A DNA stretch of 64,000 bases, from positions 3,162,001 to 3,226,000 of the forward strand of contig NZ_JAKWJU010000002.1 in assembly GCF_022524345.1 (NCBI RefSeq), in the 5' to 3' direction. Positions 28,152 through 35,534 of this stretch are shown here, one piece after another. The notes beneath the pieces are model-generated. The model was not told the DNA's origin. It did not search any database and saw only the letters and a list, made by a program, of their open reading frames with translations. The stretch comes from Streptomyces marispadix (GTDB lineage Bacteria > Actinomycetota > Actinomycetes > Streptomycetales > Streptomycetaceae). The stretch's first letter is position 1. The number at the start of each line of letters is the position of its first letter. The translations under genes were made by a program, and so were the position numbers.

Positions 28152-30239
28152 TCAGACGCCGATGTCGCCGCCGTCCTTGCGCCAGACGCTGACGACCGCG
28201 GGCCGCACATAGGAGCCCGGCCCGTCGGGCCACTGCGACGCGGGCTCCTCCACGCTCGCGCCGTCGATCTCGCCGGGATGCTGTACGGAGACCAGCACCC
28301 GGCGGTCCTGGATCAGCGGACCGCAGGTCTCCGCCCCGTTCGGCACCGTCAGGAACTGCCGCACCTCGCCGCGCCGGCTTCCTGCCGTGGTGGCCACGCC
28401 GAACAGGCCGTCGTGGAAACCGAGTTGGCCGTCGTCCGTGGCGAGCCACAGATTGCCGTAATCGTCGAAGGCCACATTGTCGGGGCACGAGATGGGGCTG
28501 ACCTGGTCCTTGGGGAAGCCCCCGAAGTATGTGCCCGGGTCCTCCGGGTCGCCGCACACCAGGAACAGCCGCCACGTGAAGCGCCGCGCCGCCGGGTCGT
28601 CGCCATGCTCGGCGAACTCCAGCACATGGCCGTGCTTGTTGTTCTTGCGCGGGTTGGCCTCGTCGGGCCGGGCCTTGCCCGCCGCGCCACGGTCGGTGTT
28701 GTTGGTCAGAGCGGCGTAGACGCGTCCGGTGCGCGGGCTCGGCTCGACGTCCTCGGGGCGGTCCATCTTGGTGGCGCCCGCCTTGTCGCCCGCGATGCGG
28801 GTGAAGACGTAGACCTCGTCCGCGGTCATGCCCTCCACATGCGACTCGTCGCCCGTCGCGAGCGGAATCCACTCGCCGCGTCCGTCGAACTCGTGGTCTC
28901 CGGCGGGAAGTTCGCCCGAACCGTCGATCTCCCCCTCCGGGCTGTCGCCGGTCAGCTTCGCGACGTAAAGCGTCCCGTGGTCGAGCAGGCTCATGTTGTG
29001 TTCGTGGTCGGCCCGGCTGCCGCCGCGCCGCATCCGCTTCGACGACACGAACTTGTAGAGGTACTCGAAGCGTTCGTCGTCGCCCATGTAGACGACGGGG
29101 CGGCCGTCGCCCGTCAGCCTCGGCTGCGCGGCCTCGTGCTTGAAGCGGCCCAGCGCGGTGCGCTTACGGGGCGCCGACTCCGGGTCGTACGGGTCGAGTT
29201 CGACGACCCAGCCGAAGCGGTGCGGCTCATAGGGCTCCTTCACGACGTCGAAACGGTCGTCGAAGCGCTCCCATTTGCGTTCGGTCTCCGTGCCCTTGAG
29301 GGCGTAGCGCTCCAGCCGCTTGCGGTGCTCGTCGTCCTTCACCTTCGCGGTGTTGGCGAAGTACTGGTCGATGTTCTCCTCGCCGTGCAGCGTCGTGCCC
29401 CAAGGAGTGGTGCCGCCCGAGCAGTTGTTGAGGGTGCCGAGCACCTTGCGGCCCTCGGGGTCCTCGGACGTACGGAGCCACTTGCTGCCCGCCGCGGGGC
29501 CCGTGACCTCGAATGCCGTGGTGGCGGTGACGCGGCGGTTGAGCCGGTGCCGGGGCACGGCCTTGAGCGCGCCCGTGCCTTTCTCGCCCTCGACGACCAC
29601 GACGGACAGGCCGTGCGCCGCCCAGCCGATCTCGGCCTGCTCACGGGTCGGGTCGTCCGCGTCGTACCCGGCGAACATCAGGTTCTCGTCGGTGTATTCG
29701 TGGTTCGCGACCAGCAACTGCCGCTTGCCGCCGCCTTCCTGGGCTTCCTTCTCGTCCAGCGGAAGGAGCGAGAGGAAGTCGTTGTTGTAGCCGAACTGCC
29801 CCTTCTGCGCCTTCGCCGACTGCTTCTTGGGATCGAAGTCCGGCGCACCGCGCAGGATCGGTTCGCCCCACCGGATCACGATGTTCTGCCCGTAGCCCTC
29901 GGGCACGGTCACCTTGTCGTCCGTGTTGGGCTCCACGGGCGTGAAGCGCAGCCCCTTCGCGGGCTTGCCCTTCGCCGCGTCCGCGTCGCCCGCCGAGAGC
30001 GCGCCCGCGGAACCGGCGCTGCACGCCCCCGTCGCGGTGGCGGCGGCAGCGACCCCCGCGACCGCCCCGGCACGCAGCACGGACCGGCGCGAGAGGACGC
30101 GGGCGATGACGTCACCCACGTACTCGTTGCCGCTGGTGTTGGGCGCCTCGTGGAAGCAGGCGTCACCACAGCGGTAACGGCAGGTCATCGCCGACCTGCC
30201 GCCCGGGTGCGAACCGAGCACCGTCAGCAGCTTGCGCAT
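28152..30239 (-). CDS. phoX: PhoX-family alkaline phosphatase (DUF839), Tat-exported
   Basis: About 695 aa. The Tat signal LSRRSVLRAGAVAGVAAAATAT lies about 50 residues in, after an N-terminus with CRYRCGDACFHEAPN, an arrangement found in actinobacterial PhoX homologues. Core family segments: YNNDFLSLLPL, LLVANHEYTDENLMF, LNNCSGGTTPWGTTLHGEENIDQYF, GWVVELDPYDP, VVYMGDDERFEYLYKFV and SCPDNVAFDDYGNLWLATD. PhoX enzymes are Ca/Fe-dependent extracytoplasmic phosphomonoesterases. The ATG at 30239 follows GGAGGAG. A PHO-box-like direct repeat lies about 70 nt upstream, so PhoP control under phosphate starvation is likely. Confidence 0.9.
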   Translation of the reverse strand: MRKLLTVLGSHPGGRSAMTCRYRCGDACFHEAPNTSGNEYVGDVIARVLSRRSVLRAGAVAGVAAAATATGACSAGSAGALSAGDADAAKGKPAKGLRFTPVEPNTDDKVTVPEGYGQNIVIRWGEPILRGAPDFDPKKQSAKAQKGQFGYNNDFLSLLPLDEKEAQEGGGKRQLLVANHEYTDENLMFAGYDADDPTREQAEIGWAAHGLSVVVVEGEKGTGALKAVPRHRLNRRVTATTAFEVTGPAAGSKWLRTSEDPEGRKVLGTLNNCSGGTTPWGTTLHGEENIDQYFANTAKVKDDEHRKRLERYALKGTETERKWERFDDRFDVVKEPYEPHRFGWVVELDPYDPESAPRKRTALGRFKHEAAQPRLTGDGRPVVYMGDDERFEYLYKFVSSKRMRRGGSRADHEHNMSLLDHGTLYVAKLTGDSPEGEIDGSGELPAGDHEFDGRGEWIPLATGDESHVEGMTADEVYVFTRIAGDKAGATKMDRPEDVEPSPRTGRVYAALTNNTDRGAAGKARPDEANPRKNNKHGHVLEFAEHGDDPAARRFTWRLFLVCGDPEDPGTYFGGFPKDQVSPISCPDNVAFDDYGNLWLATDDGQLGFHDGLFGVATTAGSRRGEVRQFLTVPNGAETCGPLIQDRRVLVSVQHPGEIDGASVEEPASQWPDGPGSYVRPAVVSVWRKDGGDIGV

Positions 30240-30310
30240 GGTCTCCTCCGGATCTCCGTACGTACGGCCGCGCGCCGACGCTATGGGCGCGGCGCCGCGA
30301 GAAGACGACA

Positions 30311-30332
30311 CCGGGCTGAACCGGAGGTGAAC
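30311..30332 (-). promoter_or_regulatory. PHO-box-like direct repeat upstream of phoX
   Basis: On the minus strand two contiguous 11-nt units read GTTCACCTCCG (30322-30332) and GTTCAGCCCGG (30311-30321). This is the layout of the Streptomyces PhoP binding site, which consists of direct 11-nt units starting G(G/T)TCA. A weaker unit, GGCGAACCGAG, lies further upstream at 30333-30343. Confidence 0.7.
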
Positions 30333-30456
30333 CTCGGTTCGCCAGGCGGCCCGGCGACGGGTACCCGAGGCACGCGGTCGTACGAGTCAGGGGCCCGGCG
30401 GGCAACGGCCGCCCCGCGCTACGGGCGCGGCCACGGCGCCCGGCGGCACACGCGAC

Positions 30457-30858
30457 TCAGCACGGCTTCTCGGCGCACTGAGCCGGGTGGATCCGGTCGA
30501 TCCGGTGGTCCAGCCACTCCCCGCAGGCCCACGACAGCATCAGCAGCGTCAGCACCACCACCGCGCCCTTCACCACGCGACGCTGCCCCTGTCCGCCACG
30601 GGCCCGCAGCACGGCACGTGCGAGGGACCAGGTCAGCAGGGTGAGCAGGGGGAACCCGAAGAGCATGCCGGGCAGTTCGATGTACAGCAGGCTGAAGTCG
30701 ACCGGGTTCTCGACGCCCAGGTCCAGCCCGGGAGCCGCGCCGTTCAGCCACACCCCGAAACCGGTCGCAGCCGCGAGAGCCGCGATCAGGCACCCGGCCG
30801 CCGCTACGGCCGTCCCCTCCCGCTCTTCACGCTCTTCACGCTCTCCACTCGGTTCCAT
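30457..30858 (-). CDS. Small membrane protein of unknown function
   Basis: About 133 aa. A charged N-terminus (EPSGEREEREEREG, coded by a 9-nt tandem repeat at 30821-30847) is followed by three hydrophobic segments: AVAAAGCLIAALAAATGFGVWL, IELPGMLFGFPLLTLLTWSLA and VVVLTLLMLSWACGEW. It ends IHPAQCAEKPC. I do not recognise a family. No clear ribosome-binding site marks the ATG at 30858. It is upstream of phoX on the same strand but separated by the PHO box. Confidence 0.65.
   Translation of the reverse strand: MEPSGEREEREEREGTAVAAAGCLIAALAAATGFGVWLNGAAPGLDLGVENPVDFSLLYIELPGMLFGFPLLTLLTWSLARAVLRARGGQGQRRVVKGAVVVLTLLMLSWACGEWLDHRIDRIHPAQCAEKPC
30821..30847. repeat. 9-nt tandem repeat, three units
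   Basis: CGCTCTTCA, CGCTCTTCA, CGCTCTCCA in direct succession, coding Glu-Arg-Glu runs in the membrane-protein N-terminus on the minus strand. Confidence 0.7.
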
Positions 30859-30934
30859 GACGGAACGGACGCCGTTCGCCGCCCCGGCAGTTCCCCGGGT
30901 GCGGCCGACGTCACACCCCACGAGTACGCCGCTC

Positions 30935-30992
30935 GGCACACCGCACCTCAGCGCCGCCGCCGCGGCACACCGCACCTCAGCGCCGCCGCCGC
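30935..30992. repeat. Perfect 29-nt tandem duplication at a gene 3' end
   Basis: Copy 1 (30935-30963) and copy 2 (30964-30992) are identical, beginning GGCACACCGCACCTCAGCG. Copy 2 contains the stop codon (30977-30979) of the methyltransferase gene; copy 1 is a non-coding echo. Confidence 0.85.
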
Positions 30993-31672
30993 GGCACGGC
31001 GGGCTTCGCCGGTGCCTTCGCGCGCACCATCAGCGTGCCGACGTTCTCCGGTTCCGGTGCGGGCAGCACAGACGCCTCGATCTCCGTGAGTCCGCTGCGC
31101 TTCAGCAGGTCCCGCCACATCTCCGGCGAGTACGACCAGCGCAGCACCGGGAGCCTGCGTCCGCTGAGGCCGTTGCCGTACATCGCCTGCGGACCGTAGA
31201 AGCCCTCGATGGGCTCGGCCTGCGAAAGCGCCAGCACGCCACCGGGGTTGAGTCTGCGGCCGATCAGCGGCACGAGTCTCTCCGGGTCGGTGAACCACAC
31301 CGCGCCCCAGCGCGAGTAGACCGCGTCATAGGTGGTGGACGTGTCCGCGAGGTACTCGCACGCCTCGGCGTTGACGAAGGACAGCCCGGGTGTGCCCTCC
31401 CACCACAGCCGGGCGCGGGCGGTCTGCGCGGGCGACAGGTCCAGTGCCGTCACCTCGACGCCGGTACGTGCGAGCCAGACCGCCTCCCTCCCCTCTGCGG
31501 ACCCCAACTCCAGCGCGGTACGCGGCCGTCCGAGAAAGTCGGCCCCCGGCCCGTGGCCCGGGTACTGCGTCCACTCGAAGGAGTCGACGACGGGCGCGGG
31601 CGGCATCCCGTCCCCGCTGTGCGGCTTGTACGTGTCCCAGTACTCGGGGAGGCTCTTCGACGTGAGAGGCAT
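30977..31672 (-). CDS. Class I SAM-dependent methyltransferase
   Basis: About 231 aa. The SAM motif is ALELGSAEGREAVWLARTGVEVTALDLSPAQTARAR, followed by YDAVYSRWGAVWFTDPERLVPLIGRRLNPGGVLALSQAEP. The C-terminus is Arg-rich (PAKPAVPRRRR) and lies partly in a tandem-duplicated segment. GAGGAAG precedes the ATG at 31672. The acceptor is unknown. It is divergent from a VOC-family gene. Confidence 0.87.
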   Translation of the reverse strand: MPLTSKSLPEYWDTYKPHSGDGMPPAPVVDSFEWTQYPGHGPGADFLGRPRTALELGSAEGREAVWLARTGVEVTALDLSPAQTARARLWWEGTPGLSFVNAEACEYLADTSTTYDAVYSRWGAVWFTDPERLVPLIGRRLNPGGVLALSQAEPIEGFYGPQAMYGNGLSGRRLPVLRWSYSPEMWRDLLKRSGLTEIEASVLPAPEPENVGTLMVRAKAPAKPAVPRRRR

Positions 31673-32021
31673 GCGCTTCCTCGCAGGGTGCGGGGCGAAA
31701 TGTCACCTGCCCCGTGACCGTAGGCCGACCGCCGCCGCCAGGGGGCGGGACGCGACGGCTTCACCCGAACGTGCTGCGGGGCGCCGGAGGGTGCCGACGG
31801 GTGCCGCGACGGGTGCCGGAGCTGCGGAACGCCGTCGCAGCGGCGCCCCGCTGCGAACTGCCCGCCCGGCTGGGCGGGTTCGGTCGCGCCTTCCGCCTGA
31901 CCCCTCTGTCCCGGGGAGAACCTGAGCGTCGGTCCCGAGGGAGAACATGTGGCTGTGCGGTCCGTCCGCCCGCACCGTCCACCCGTACGAGTACGACCCC
32001 GAAGGAAGGCAGCGAGACCCC
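31673..32021. other. Divergent intergenic region, methyltransferase / VOC protein
   Basis: No gene is seen. It holds a compact hairpin CCCGCCC-GGCT-GGGCGGG at 31861-31878 and two copies of GACGGGTGCCG near 31795-31818. The hairpin could be a leader structure for the VOC gene. Confidence 0.4.
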
Positions 32022-32459
32022 GTGAGCACATTCGACTCTCCCGTCCCCCGCTTCCATCTCGCCATGCCCGTCGACGACTTGGAAGCCGCGCGGCACTTCT
32101 ACGGCGAGGTGCTCGGCTTGGAGCAGGGGCGCAGCGCGGAGACGTGGACGGACTGGAATCTGCACGGGCACCAGTTCGTCACGCATCTCGCACCCGGCCG
32201 CGCCGATGGCGGCGCGAGCAATCCCGTCGACGGGCACGACGTTCCCGTGCCGCACTTCGGGCTCATCCTGGCGGTGCCCGAGTTCCACAGGCTGGCGGAG
32301 CGGCTGCGGGCCGCGGGCACCGAGTTCGTGATCGAGCCGTATGTACGGTTCGAGGGGCAGCCGGGGGAGCAGTGGACGATGTTCCTGCGCGATCCGGCTG
32401 GAAACGCGCTGGAGTTCAAGGCGTTCGCCGACGACTCGCAGGTGTTCGCCACCGACTGA
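32022..32459 (+). CDS. VOC-family dioxygenase/glyoxalase-like protein
   Basis: About 145 aa. [49 protein letters not shown] and [32 protein letters not shown] and [21 protein letters not shown] form the paired beta-alpha-beta modules of the vicinal-oxygen-chelate fold. His in the first strand, the second-module HFG and the Glu of NALEFK are the likely metal ligands. The GTG at 32022 has GAAGGAAGG upstream. Substrate unknown. Confidence 0.88.
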   Translation: MSTFDSPVPRFHLAMPVDDLEAARHFYGEVLGLEQGRSAETWTDWNLHGHQFVTHLAPGRADGGASNPVDGHDVPVPHFGLILAVPEFHRLAERLRAAGTEFVIEPYVRFEGQPGEQWTMFLRDPAGNALEFKAFADDSQVFATD

Positions 32460-32793
32460 GGCGCCACTGCCTGCCGTATGCGTCGGCCACCGGCTCGGAG
32501 AGGACGAGAGACACCTTCCGGCATGCTCCGTTCTTGCTCCGGAGTAGCCCATTCCTGAAAGGGAGGCACCTGAAGGTCCTGCGGGAGCGCCGACCGTGGA
32601 ACAGCTTGCCCAAGCGCTCGACGCCGCTTCCTCCGAGACGCCCTCCGCGCAAGGCGTTCGGGCAGTCGAGCGGTGAGACCGGCAACTGACGTGCCGGGCG
32701 CGGCAGTCGGCGCCCCGGTGCACGGCGAAGGCCCCGGCACAGGCGCACGTCGCGCGCCGTACCGGGGCCCGTTGTCGCAGGCGGTCGGCCAGT
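32460..32793. other. Intergenic region with a terminator and no confident gene
   Basis: About 330 nt between the VOC gene and the convergent peptide gene. A 26-codon frame from GTG 32596 was considered and rejected. The only firm element is the hairpin at 32730-32769. Confidence 0.5.
32730..32769. terminator. Bidirectional terminator, VOC gene / peptide gene A
   Basis: GGCCCCGG (32730-32737) and CCGGGGCC (32762-32769) are perfect arms; an inner GGCGC/GCGCC pairing extends the structure. It lies between convergent genes, just downstream of peptide gene A. Confidence 0.7.
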
Positions 32794-33030
32794 TCAGCCG
32801 ACGATGCCGGAGGCGCCCTCCACGGCGGGCATACCGGCGTTGATCGTGCCGTTGAGGCCGCCAAGGCCGGGGACGCCGCTGTTCACGCTGGCGGCGACAC
32901 CGCCCGGGCCGGGGGTGACGTCGACGCTGGCCAGGCCGCCGGGGAGCGAGGCGCCCACGCCGCCGGAGACGCCGTCGAGTTCGGCGTCGGAGATCTCGGC
33001 GGTCTCGATCTGAGGTGCCATGTCACGCAT
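32794..33030 (-). CDS. Glycine-rich peptide A with double-glycine leader (RiPP-precursor-like)
   Basis: About 78 aa from the ATG at 33030; a TTG 4 codons earlier is the alternative. The leader (first 24 residues) has APQIETAEISDAELDGVSGG ending in Gly-Gly, the layout recognised by C39-peptidase ABC exporters. The following 54-residue core is Gly/Val/Ala/Ser/Pro-rich, has no Cys, aromatic or basic residue, carries a slight negative charge and ends GASGIVG. A paralogue with a near-identical leader lies at 33430-33672. Similar leaders are labelled type A2 lantipeptide in some Streptomyces annotations, but the absence of Cys and of any LanM or LanC gene argues against lanthionine formation. Function unknown. 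Confidence 0.75.
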   Translation of the reverse strand: MRDMAPQIETAEISDAELDGVSGGVGASLPGGLASVDVTPGPGGVAASVNSGVPGLGGLNGTINAGMPAVEGASGIVG

Positions 33031-33429
33031 GAGAAGTTCCAATCAACGAGCGGGGGACGTGATGCCGGTGGTGCCTGAACGAGTGTCCGGGAGTACCGGC
33101 AGTCGTGGGATCAGACCATCTCTGCGGAGCGCCCTGCCACTTGTCACACCCGTCTCCCTCATCATCCTCACGTGATCTTCTGATTCGTTACCGATCTCTG
33201 CGTCAACAGGCCGTCTTCGAAGGTGACTTGGAAGACTTCGCATGGAATTACGGGCACGCCGGACAACACGGCGACGACGGAAACCCGATCCGCGGGGCAC
33301 GCCGCGCGGAAACACGACCGATGAGATCCGACCGGCGGAACACGACAAGCGGAACGCGGCAGAGCCCCGGCTCGTGTGCAATCGCACTCAGGCGTCGCAC
33401 ACGGGCCGGGGCCCTGGAAGCGAAGGTAC
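33031..33429 (-). promoter_or_regulatory. Leader and promoter region of peptide gene A
   Basis: No gene is seen. The 20-nt block AAGTTCCAATCAACGAGCGG next to the start codon is identical upstream of peptide gene B. The block at 33109-33140 matches 26 of 32 positions with 33733-33764 upstream of gene B, and a further T/C-rich block near 33157-33186 is also similar. Shared sequence this far upstream indicates duplication of the whole transcription unit and probably common regulation. Confidence 0.65.
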
Positions 33430-33672
33430 TCAGCCGACGAGGCCGGTGACGCTGCTCACGCCGGGGAGGCTGCTGCTCAGGGCGGGGGCCGAGCCGCTGA
33501 CGCTGCCCGAGACGCCGCCGACGCCGTCGATGCCGCCGGCCACGTTGCCGGCCACGCCGTCCAGGCCGGCGGAGAGGTCGCCGCCCAGGCCGGCGCTCAC
33601 GCCGCCCGACACGTTGTCGAGGTCGGCGTCCGAGATCTCGGCGGTCTCGATCTGAGGCGTCATGTCACGCAT
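33430..33672 (-). CDS. Glycine-rich peptide B with double-glycine leader (RiPP-precursor-like)
   Basis: About 80 aa from the ATG at 33672. The leader TPQIETAEISDADLDNVSGG differs from that of peptide A at three positions. The 56-residue core is rich in Gly, Ser, Val and Ala with recurring GVxG/AGGI units, contains no Cys, aromatic or basic residue, and ends SSVTGLVG. The cores of A and B share composition and their C-terminal hydrophobic-V-G ending but little sequence, the pattern seen where leaders are constrained by a processing enzyme and cores diversify. No processing or export gene is in the window. Function unknown. Confidence 0.75.
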   Translation of the reverse strand: MRDMTPQIETAEISDADLDNVSGGVSAGLGGDLSAGLDGVAGNVAGGIDGVGGVSGSVSGSAPALSSSLPGVSSVTGLVG

Positions 33673-34222
33673 GCGAAGTTCCAATCAACGAGCGGGAAGT
33701 TGACCCCCAAGGGACAACATTGGAGGTCGGAAGATCAGAACATCTCGCCGGGCGGCCCTGCCACTCCAGGAAACCTTCTCCTTCTGATCCTCACCTCATC
33801 TTTCGATTTGCGAAGTCCGTCAGCGACCGTCACGGAACCGTCCGTCGGTCCCGGTGCCGACCGGTGCGCCCCGCTCTCCGCAAGCACGCGAGGACAACCA
33901 AGCGGACCGCGATATTCCGCTGTATGCAGGGGAGTTGGCGTCGGCGAGCGAGACCGCGGTGCCCCCGCCGGGCCCTGTCCCTTACGTCCGCTCCCGCACC
34001 CGCGGACCCTTTCGGGCGGCCAGACGGCATGCATCCGCGTGCGACACCGTGAAGATCTCGTGTGCGCGCTCTGCACCCCGGATCCACTCCCGAGACCGCC
34101 GCCGGGACCGTGCCGACACCCGCCGTGCCCGCACCGTTCAGCTCAACGCACGTACGGCTCACGGAAGTTCAGCTTCGCTGAGCGCGGCTCAGGGCCTCGC
34201 TCGGCACTGCCGTGCCCTCGGC
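33673..34222 (-). promoter_or_regulatory. Leader and promoter region of peptide gene B
   Basis: About 550 nt without a convincing gene. The proximal 95 nt contain the blocks shared with peptide gene A (33673-33697 and 33733-33764). The distal part, towards 34222, has small dyads such as TCAGC-TTC-GCTGA (34169-34181), a possible end for the endonuclease/exonuclease-family transcript. Confidence 0.5.
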
Positions 34223-35170
34223 TCAGCCCCGGGCGCCGGACCGGCCGCCGCCGATACGGATCTTCGCCCAGAGCTGCTTATGGTCCGAATGCTCCGAGAA
34301 ACCGAGGCTGTTGGACTCCACGCGCACCGACGGCGACACGAAGATGTAGTCGATCTTCCCCTTGCTGTGCGTGGGTTCGCCGGAGCGGCAGGGCGCATAC
34401 CGGGTGCGCGGCAGCTCCGCCGCGCGGCGCTCGGGCTTCATCGCGTCCGTGCACGGGCTCCCCGCCTCCTTGAAGGCGCCGCGCGCTCCATTGCCGTAGT
34501 CGCGGTCGTAGAGGCGGTCCAGAACACCGGAGAGCGGAAGGTCGTTGATGTCCCCGCCGAGGAGGACGGTGTATCCGTCGTAGCGGTCGGTGAGCACTCG
34601 CTGCACCTTCGCGACCTCGCGCTCGCGGCTCGCCAGATACTTGCCCTCACCGGGCGTCAGATGGGCCGAGCAGACGACGAGTTTGCGGGGTTCGGAGCGC
34701 GCACAGACCATTTCGCGGTACTCGTCGCCGTCGGTGGAGCCGAGCTGGTGCACGTCGGTGTCGTTCTCGGAGAAGCCGAGGCCGTCGCGGAAGACGATCG
34801 TGTTGCCGAAGTCGGTGGGGTGGTGGCAGCGCGCCGGGGTCCCGCGGTTCCTCTCCAGGTTCCTCACGGGACTGAACAGCACGGTGTAGCCCGGCAGCCG
34901 GTCCTCCAGCCGCTCGTCCCAGTCGCGGCAGCTCTCCTGCATCGCGACGAACAGCGGCTTGCGGTCCTTCACGTCCTCGGCGAAGGCGTCGGGGGCCTCG
35001 TTGTGCTTCCCGCCGTGCTCGGTCGTACCGCCGGCCATGTTGAACTGCCCGACGACATACGAGCCACGCGCCGACTGCACTGGCCTGGTCCCGGAGTCCG
35101 AACCGGCGAGCAGCAGGCCGCCGCCCACGAGGGCTGCAGCCGCCACCAGACCGGAGAGCGGAGCGATCAC
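34223..35170 (-). CDS. Secreted endonuclease/exonuclease/phosphatase (EEP) family protein
   Basis: About 315 aa. An N-terminal signal or anchor (PLSGLVAAAALVGGGLLLAGS) precedes an EEP domain: VVGQFNMAGG, catalytic Glu in FVAMQESCRDWDE, VVCSAHLTPGEG, VLLGGDINDLPLSG, KIDYIFVSPS and SDHKQLWAKI (terminal His). The fold hydrolyses phosphodiesters in DNA, lipids or inositol phosphates using Mg. Four Cys suggest disulfides outside the cell. The GTG start at 35170 is weakly supported, with GGAGG 14 nt upstream. A heptanucleotide repeat lies about 50 nt upstream. Confidence 0.87.
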   Translation of the reverse strand: MIAPLSGLVAAAALVGGGLLLAGSDSGTRPVQSARGSYVVGQFNMAGGTTEHGGKHNEAPDAFAEDVKDRKPLFVAMQESCRDWDERLEDRLPGYTVLFSPVRNLERNRGTPARCHHPTDFGNTIVFRDGLGFSENDTDVHQLGSTDGDEYREMVCARSEPRKLVVCSAHLTPGEGKYLASREREVAKVQRVLTDRYDGYTVLLGGDINDLPLSGVLDRLYDRDYGNGARGAFKEAGSPCTDAMKPERRAAELPRTRYAPCRSGEPTHSKGKIDYIFVSPSVRVESNSLGFSEHSDHKQLWAKIRIGGGRSGARG

Positions 35171-35534
35171 GCGACGGATGGCGCCTCCATGGTCCCGGTC
35201 CCGTTATGCGGTCTGTGGCTTGTGCCTTGTGCCTTGTGACTCGTGCCTTGTGACTTGTGATCGGCGGTGCGCGACCGCGGTGCGTGATCCCGGCACGTGA
35301 TCCGTGGCGGTGATCGAAGCAGCACCGCGTGCGAGCGGTACGCGGGCAAGCATGCAAAGCCGCGCCAGGGGCGTCAACAGACCGCCCGCGTATCCGGGTG
35401 CCGCGGAGCCCCGTACCGGGGCGTACCGGACGGCCCGACGGACCGCGCACCCGCCGCGTGCCCGACCGCGTTCCGCCCGTCACACACCGTTATCGGAAGG
35501 AAGGCGGCCCCCTCGGACAGTTAGGATTTCGAGC
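35171..35534. promoter_or_regulatory. Divergent region between the EEP gene and metG
   Basis: No gene is seen. It contains the heptamer repeat at 35219-35260 near the EEP start. On the metG side, TAGGAT (35522-35527) lies 7 nt before the metG ATG; it could be a -10 element of a leaderless transcript or part of the ribosome-binding site. Confidence 0.4.
35219..35260. repeat. Six-unit heptanucleotide tandem repeat
   Basis: CTTGTGC, CTTGTGC, CTTGTGA, CTCGTGC, CTTGTGA, CTTGTGA in direct succession, 49-90 nt upstream of the EEP-family start codon. Confidence 0.85.

Noticed and set aside
28278..30644. 788-codon open frame opposite phoX
   Set aside because: Antisense shadow of phoX; the real protein has a Tat signal, ribosome-binding site and family motifs.
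32596..32676. 26-codon gene starting at a GTG with GGGAG upstream
   Set aside because: Very short, no recognisable features, and located between a gene end and a terminator; coding cannot be supported.
32794..33672. Lanthipeptide cluster
   Set aside because: The leaders resemble peptides labelled type A2 lantipeptide, but neither core has Cys and no lanthionine synthetase gene is in the window.
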